A program made the translations under genes and the position numbers. From positions 94,001-158,000 of the forward strand of contig CANKAM010000003.1 in NCBI GenBank assembly GCA_947479755.1: a stretch of 64,000 nt of DNA. Reading direction: 5' to 3'. This DNA comes from Bacteroidota bacterium. GTDB lineage: Bacteria; Bacteroidota; Bacteroidia; SXHM01. Positions 59,217-64,000 of the stretch are shown here, piece by piece. How positions within the stretch are numbered: position 1 is the stretch's first letter; the number at the start of each line of letters is the position of its first letter. Under the pieces are notes generated by a model that saw nothing but the letters and a program-made list of their open reading frames with translations, was not told where the DNA came from and did not search any database.

Positions 59217-61940
59217 TTAAACTCTTACTGTTGACTTCTCAAATACTTTTTCAACTAATTTTCTCTGTGTGTGTGCATGCCGTTCATGTGAACCTGTTGC
59301 AGGTGTTCCTGAATCGGGGCGTGCAATAACTTCTAAATCTATGTTGTGATACAGGCGAACGATATAAGGCCATGCTCCCATGTTGGCAGGCTCTTCCTGC
59401 ACCCAATACCACTTTTCGGCATTTTTATATTTCTGAACAACGTTATCCAATTGTTTTTTAGGCAGCGGAAATAATTGCTCCACACGGATAATTGCTGTTT
59501 CGTTATCAGCTACTTTTTCTTTTTGTTCCAGCAATTCGTAGTAGATTTTGCCTGAGCAGAAAACTACTTTTTTCACATCTTTTATGGTTGCGGTTGCATC
59601 ATCAAAAACTTCGATGAATGAACCTGTTGCTAAATCATCAAGCGATGAAATGCAGGCGGGGTGACGCAGCAAACTTTTTGGTGTAAATACGATTAGTGGC
59701 TTACGGAAATTGCGTTTCATTTGTCTGCGCAAAACGTGAAAAAAGTTTGCCGGTGTGGTGCAGTTAACAACCTGCATATTATAGTCGGCTGAGAGCGAAA
59801 GGAAACGCTCCATTCTGCCGCTGCTGTGTTCTGCGCCCATACCTTCGTATCCATGCGGAAGAAACAAAACCAGCCCGTTCATAACATCCCACTTTTCTTC
59901 GGCACAGCAAAGAAACTGGTCAATAATAATTTGTGCTCCATTGTTGAAATCACCGAATTGCGCTTCCCAAATTGTAAGGGTGTCAGGTGTTGCAAAGGCA
60001 TAACCGTAATCAAAGCCCATTACAGCATATTCAGATAACAATGAATTGTAAATCTGAAATTCAGCCTGCTTTCCGTTGATGTGATTCAAGGGCACATATT
60101 CCTCTTCCGAGTCTTCAACTTTCAATACTGCATGGCGATGCGAAAATGTTCCGCGCTCTACGTCCTGTCCGCTGAAACGAACGGGGTGTCCTTCTTTCAA
60201 CAAACTTGCATACGCCAGTAATTCAGCCATTCCCCAATCCAGTTTGTCAGTTTTAAAAACCATGTCGTGGCGGTCCTGCATGATTTTTTCCATCTTCTTG
60301 AAAAACTTTTTTCCTTCCGGAATGGCTGTAATTTTTTCAGCGATGTCAATCAGTATTTTTTTATCAACTCCTGTTGCAGGCGAGGTATCAAAGTCTTCCG
60401 GTTTTGACCTGCTGAAGTTTTTCCAGATGTCGGATAGGAAAGGAATGATTTCAGCGTTTTTAATTTGCTTTGCTTCATCCAATCGTTCCTGTAAAAATTG
60501 ATTGAATTTCTTCTCCATCTCTTTTACCAGTCCGGCTTCTACAACTCCCTGTTCCGTTAGTTTTTTGTTGTAGATCTCTAACGGATTGGGGTGTGTTTCA
60601 ATGATTTTGTAAAGCAGGGGCTGAGTGAAACGTGGCTCATCACCTTCGTTGTGTCCGTATTTGCGGTAACACAACAGGTCAATAAAAATATCGCGTTTAA
60701 AAGTCTGACGAAATTCAATTGCCAACTGTATGGTATTTACTACTGCCTCTACATCATCGCCATTCACGTGAAAAACCGGAGACAGTGTTACTTTAGCCAC
60801 ATCGGTGCAATAAATACTTGAACGGGCATCCGCAAAATTGGTAGTGAAACCAACCTGGTTATTAATTACTAAGTGAATAGTGCCGCCTGTTTTGTAGCCA
60901 TCAAGCTGAGCCATCTGAACAGTTTCGTAAACTACTCCCTGACCGGCAACTGCAGCATCTCCATGAATAATAATGGGGCAAAGCGCATTGGCATCGTTAT
61001 GATAATCGTTTTCAATTTTTGCGCGGGAAATTCCCTCGACTACAGGTCCAACCGCTTCAAGATGAGAAGGGTTTGGGCACAGATTTAGCTTTACATTTTT
61101 TCCTGTTTCGGTTTTGTCAATGGAAGTAAAACCCTGATGATATTTTACATCGCCTTCAAAATAATCATCCTCATAATCTTTGCCTGCAAATTCTGAGAAA
61201 ATGCTTTCATAGGTTTTATTGAGTGTGTTGGCTAGCACATTCAGTCTTCCGCGGTGTGCCATGCCAATTACAAATTCTGCAATACCCAGTTTTGCGCCAC
61301 GTTCAACAATGGCATCAAGAGCTGGTATCAAAGCTTCAGCACCTTCAAGCGAAAAGCGTTTTTGTCCGGTGAATTTTTTTTGCAGAAAATTTTCGAATAC
61401 AACCGCTTCATTCAGTTTGCTGAGAATTTGTTTTTTCTCTTCAATAGAAAATGAAGGAGTGTTTTTTGTGCTTTCTAATCTTTTTTGAATCCACCCCAAA
61501 ACTTCGGGTTTACGCATATACATAAACTCAGAACCCACGCTGCGGCAATAAGTCTGATAAAGATGCTCAACAATAGTTTGCAATGTTGCAGCACCAATTC
61601 CTATTTCGGAACCTGCCTGAAAAACGATGTTTAAATCAGTTTTATCAAGTCCGAAATTTTCAATAGCAAGAGTTGGTTCGTATTTCCTGCGTTCGCGAAC
61701 AGGATTAGTTTTCGTAAACAGATGACCAACTTTTCGATACGCATTTATGAGGTTAATTACGCGAAACTCTTTCTGAACATTTTCAGGAATTTCAGAGGAA
61801 GAGGAGTATTTTGAAAACTCAAAACCTTCAAAAAATTTTTTCCAGCCAAAATCTACAGAATCGGGATTGGATTTATAGTCTTGATAAAGAGTTTCTAACG
61901 AGGAAATATCAGCGTTACTTAAATAGGAATAGTTGTCCAT
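59217..61940 (-). CDS. sucA: 2-oxoglutarate dehydrogenase E1 component
   Basis: A 907-residue thiamine-diphosphate enzyme decarboxylating 2-oxoglutarate. N-terminal YLSNADISSLETLYQDYKSN, the FVIGMAHRGRLNVLANTL block, the ThDP/Mg site IHGDAAVAGQGVVYETVQM ... NNQVGFTT, and the C-terminal domain with LPHGYEGMGAEHSSGRMERF. Length matches the family (about 900-930). First gene of the sucAB operon, with the HACD-like gene ending 56 bp upstream on the same strand. Confidence 0.97.
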   Translation of the reverse strand: MDNYSYLSNADISSLETLYQDYKSNPDSVDFGWKKFFEGFEFSKYSSSSEIPENVQKEFRVINLINAYRKVGHLFTKTNPVRERRKYEPTLAIENFGLDKTDLNIVFQAGSEIGIGAATLQTIVEHLYQTYCRSVGSEFMYMRKPEVLGWIQKRLESTKNTPSFSIEEKKQILSKLNEAVVFENFLQKKFTGQKRFSLEGAEALIPALDAIVERGAKLGIAEFVIGMAHRGRLNVLANTLNKTYESIFSEFAGKDYEDDYFEGDVKYHQGFTSIDKTETGKNVKLNLCPNPSHLEAVGPVVEGISRAKIENDYHNDANALCPIIIHGDAAVAGQGVVYETVQMAQLDGYKTGGTIHLVINNQVGFTTNFADARSSIYCTDVAKVTLSPVFHVNGDDVEAVVNTIQLAIEFRQTFKRDIFIDLLCYRKYGHNEGDEPRFTQPLLYKIIETHPNPLEIYNKKLTEQGVVEAGLVKEMEKKFNQFLQERLDEAKQIKNAEIIPFLSDIWKNFSRSKPEDFDTSPATGVDKKILIDIAEKITAIPEGKKFFKKMEKIMQDRHDMVFKTDKLDWGMAELLAYASLLKEGHPVRFSGQDVERGTFSHRHAVLKVEDSEEEYVPLNHINGKQAEFQIYNSLLSEYAVMGFDYGYAFATPDTLTIWEAQFGDFNNGAQIIIDQFLCCAEEKWDVMNGLVLFLPHGYEGMGAEHSSGRMERFLSLSADYNMQVVNCTTPANFFHVLRRQMKRNFRKPLIVFTPKSLLRHPACISSLDDLATGSFIEVFDDATATIKDVKKVVFCSGKIYYELLEQKEKVADNETAIIRVEQLFPLPKKQLDNVVQKYKNAEKWYWVQEEPANMGAWPYIVRLYHNIDLEVIARPDSGTPATGSHERHAHTQRKLVEKVFEKSTVRV

Positions 61941-61995
61941 GTCAATTGCAATTCGGGCTGCAAAGGTATGGTTTTAGAAGCGTGTTTTTATGATT

Positions 61996-62577
61996 TTACA
62001 GCTTCTTTTTCCGTTGCGAAAGCATGTGTCCGAACATTCCGGGAAAGAAAACGAAATAGGAGAGGAAGATGATTCCAAAAACAACATCGTTTACTGAAAA
62101 TGTAAATCCATCCTTTGCCATCCATGAATAGATGATGAGCAACTCGCCCATTACGCCCATCGGATAAAGCACCAGAAAAAGTGTGTAGCGAAGAAACACC
62201 AAAATCTTTATTTCTTTACCTATTAATCCTGAAAAGTAAAACGAGTAGCGCACTATTTCAGTAATCCCCCAGGCAAACATTATCAAGTGCAAACCGGTTA
62301 TTCCCCCTACATTAATGTATTCTTCGCTTTTCAATAAATCAATCAGCACCACTACCATAAAGCGTGAGCCAAGTTGTTTAATAGTAGTTACAACGGGCGA
62401 AGAAACAATCTTTAAAGCAGCATGAATTATTTCCAATACCGCTGCAAACTGGCAGATGTTTAAGAGTATAAGCCCAACTTCATTTAACTTGCAGCCGTTT
62501 AGTATGTAGATAATGAGCAATGCCGCCCAGCCGATGGCAAGCGTGAGGTTGTAGAGTTTGAGGTAGGTTTTCAACAT
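61996..62577 (-). CDS. PTPLA/HACD-like 3-hydroxyacyl-CoA dehydratase
   Basis: A 193-residue membrane protein with about six helices. It carries the conserved signature of eukaryotic very-long-chain 3-hydroxyacyl-CoA dehydratases (HACD/Phs1): YLKLYNLTLAIGWA, LEIIHAALKIVSSPV, WGITEIVRYSFYF and LRYTLFLVLYPMGVMGELL, including the catalytic pair Y138 and E145 with the same seven-residue spacing as in the eukaryotic enzymes. It would dehydrate 3-hydroxyacyl-CoA during fatty-acid elongation in the membrane. No elongase or reductase gene is nearby. Divergent from the sialidase-like gene. Confidence 0.88.
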   Translation of the reverse strand: MLKTYLKLYNLTLAIGWAALLIIYILNGCKLNEVGLILLNICQFAAVLEIIHAALKIVSSPVVTTIKQLGSRFMVVVLIDLLKSEEYINVGGITGLHLIMFAWGITEIVRYSFYFSGLIGKEIKILVFLRYTLFLVLYPMGVMGELLIIYSWMAKDGFTFSVNDVVFGIIFLSYFVFFPGMFGHMLSQRKKKL

Positions 62578-62621
62578 GACACAAAAATACTTTTGTTTTT
62601 TAATTCAGGAGTAAAATCAAG

Positions 62622-62629
62622 TACTTTTG
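62622..62629 (+). promoter_or_regulatory. -7 element of the sialidase-like gene
   Basis: TACTTTTG, exact TAnnTTTG, 13 bp before the ATG at 62643. A second identical TACTTTTG occurs at 62588-62595. Confidence 0.55.
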
Positions 62630-62642
62630 AGAAACACTTTTT

Positions 62643-64000
62643 ATGAGCAAATTTTTTATTGCGGCACTTATTTTTTCTCTTTATCTGTCAGAATTGTTTG
62701 CACAATTTCCCAATGTGCTGATTAGTAATTTTAATGACCCCGAAGAAGTCTCCATTTGTATCAATCCAAAAAATCCGCAACAGGTTGTGGCAGGAGCTAA
62801 TATTGACAATTTGTTTTATTCGGCAGATGGCGGGCAAACATGGACAATTGATAGACTTGAAGATACTGTAAACGGTGTTTGGGGCGACCCTGAAATATTT
62901 ACTGATACAGCAGGCCATTTTTATTTTTCACATCTGGCTAATCCGCCACAAAACGGAAGTTGGGTTGATCGCATTGTTTTTTCAAAATCAACAGATGGAG
63001 GAGCAACATGGAGTGCAGGAACATATACCGGACTTAATGGTGCAAAGGTTCAGGATAAAGAGCAGGCAATTGTAAATCCTGCAAATAATGAGATTTATGT
63101 TACATGGACACAGTTTGATAATTATGAAAGCACGGCTCCCGGAGACAGCTCTCTTATTCTTTTTTCAAAATCAACGGACAACGGACAAATCTGGAGTATT
63201 CCACAACGGATAAGTTCGCAGGCAGGAGATTGCTTAGACAGTGATAATACGGTGGAAGGCGCAACACCGGCAGTGGGACCGAACGGTGAAATTTATGTAG
63301 TGTGGGCATGGGGATTTGGTTTGTATTTCAACAAAAGCCTTGATGGAGGAAATACATGGCTGCCCCACGAAACATTTATTACTTCCATGCCGGGCGGCTG
63401 GAATTATAATATCACAGGACTTTTTCGCAGTAACGGACTTCCGGTTACTTTGTGCGATAACAACGGAACCATTTATGTAAACTGGACCGATCAGCGCAAT
63501 GGCACCACTGATACCGATGTGTGGCTTGTAAAATCTACTGATGGTGGTGATAACTGGAGCGCTCCAGTTAAAGTGAATGATGATGCTCCGGGAAAACAAC
63601 AATTCCTTACATGGATGGACATTGATCCTGTGAACGGAAATATTTACTGTGTGTTTTACGACAGAAGAAATTACAGCAGCAGCGATAGCACCGATGTTTA
63701 CCTTGCCCGCTCAGGAGATGGTGGCAACTCTTTTATAAACTACAAAGTAAATGCAGAATCATTTCTTCCCGATTCTGAAATTTTTTTCGGAGACTATACC
63801 GGAATTTCTGTTTACAATAATAACGTGTTGCCAATGTGGATGGCTTACAATAACGACACGCTGAGTGTATGGACCGCCTTGGTTGATGCCGAGCCAATGG
63901 GTATTGAAAATTCAGGAGCAGTGACATTTGCTCCGGTCAATCTTGAGCAGAACGCGCCTAACCCTTTTAATGAAACGACTCAACTAAGTTTTGTTCTTGG
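62643..64000 (+). CDS. Sialidase-like BNR-repeat protein with T9SS domain, 3' partial
   Basis: An open frame of at least 452 residues that runs off the right edge. Signal peptide SKFFIAALIFSLYLSELFAQ; then a six-bladed beta-propeller of the sialidase/exo-alpha-sialidase fold with repeated Asp-box motifs (SADGGQTW, STDGGATW, STDNGQIW, SLDGGNTW, STDGGDNW, SGDGGNSF). The visible end, LEQNAPNPFNETTQLSFVL, is the start of a T9SS type A sorting domain, so only about 60-70 residues are missing. I do not see the sialidase catalytic arginine triad with certainty; many such proteins lack sialidase activity. Confidence 0.87.
   Translation, partial: MSKFFIAALIFSLYLSELFAQFPNVLISNFNDPEEVSICINPKNPQQVVAGANIDNLFYSADGGQTWTIDRLEDTVNGVWGDPEIFTDTAGHFYFSHLANPPQNGSWVDRIVFSKSTDGGATWSAGTYTGLNGAKVQDKEQAIVNPANNEIYVTWTQFDNYESTAPGDSSLILFSKSTDNGQIWSIPQRISSQAGDCLDSDNTVEGATPAVGPNGEIYVVWAWGFGLYFNKSLDGGNTWLPHETFITSMPGGWNYNITGLFRSNGLPVTLCDNNGTIYVNWTDQRNGTTDTDVWLVKSTDGGDNWSAPVKVNDDAPGKQQFLTWMDIDPVNGNIYCVFYDRRNYSSSDSTDVYLARSGDGGNSFINYKVNAESFLPDSEIFFGDYTGISVYNNNVLPMWMAYNNDTLSVWTALVDAEPMGIENSGAVTFAPVNLEQNAPNPFNETTQLSFVL

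Overview
The window reads as chromosome of a member of the Bacteroidota, probably an uncultured or environmental Bacteroidia close to the Chitinophagales/Sphingobacteriales/Flavobacteriales. Evidence: many TAnnTTTG -7 promoter elements, C-terminal type IX secretion (T9SS) sorting domains, lineage-typical families (DUF4271, HYC_CC_PP, SiaB-like, GldM-like, SSP411, LytTR regulators), few visible Shine-Dalgarno sites, and short palindromic repeats scattered between genes. Coding density is high and genes are switched between strands in small operons.

Layout. 0-3.5 kb: a multi-PAS histidine kinase (cut at the left edge), a LytTR response regulator and tRNA-Arg(CCG). 3.5-12.4 kb: acyl-CoA dehydrogenase, a small GldM-C-like secreted protein, RidA, a SiaB-like kinase, a PAQR/hemolysin III protein, a carotene isomerase/retinol saturase-like oxidoreductase, a DUF1571 protein with an inserted LysM, an EEP phosphodiesterase and an unknown 328-residue protein. 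12.4-17.1 kb is the accessory, repeat-rich part: a LuxR-type HTH-only gene, a truncated vsr gene whose 3' part is replaced by a two-gene low-GC cassette (RecB-like nuclease fused to a Schlafen-group-3/DUF2075 helicase, plus an unknown convergent gene), then 1.1 kb of stacked repeats including a 15-unit, 21-bp degenerate array. 17.1-26.9 kb: a T9SS-exported CocE-type hydrolase, tsaB, rplU-rpmA, LD-carboxypeptidase, metG, and a fused two-ATPase oligopeptide ABC protein. 26.9-29.2 kb: a T9SS cargo protein, a 42-bp tandem array, a double winged-helix protein and a small membrane protein. 29.3-43.5 kb: housekeeping and cell-envelope genes (MmcQ/YjbR, DEDDy exonuclease, SSP411 lipoprotein, DUF4271, hemD, LytTR, coiled-coil secreted protein, sugar-nucleotide epimerase, polyprenyl synthase, 2Fe-2S ferredoxin, HYC_CC_PP + TonB-dependent receptor). 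43.6-64 kb: a 2087-residue thioester alpha-2-macroglobulin, a GT39 glycosyltransferase, alpha/beta hydrolase + pdxJ, CBS protein + BamA/TamA-like barrel, dusB, CPBP protease, the sucAB pair of 2-oxoglutarate dehydrogenase, a eukaryotic-type PTPLA/HACD dehydratase and a sialidase-like T9SS protein cut at the right edge.

How things fit together: most genes are core metabolism, translation (tsaB, metG, L21/L27, dusB, tRNA-Arg) and envelope biogenesis. No complete defence or mobile system is proven. The strongest candidates for something undescribed are the nuclease-helicase cassette that truncates vsr, the two tandem arrays with 21- and 42-bp periods (one directly behind a double winged-helix gene), and several genome-repeat elements that have been absorbed into protein C-termini or loops. 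All database-dependent statements are from memory of families and were not searched.
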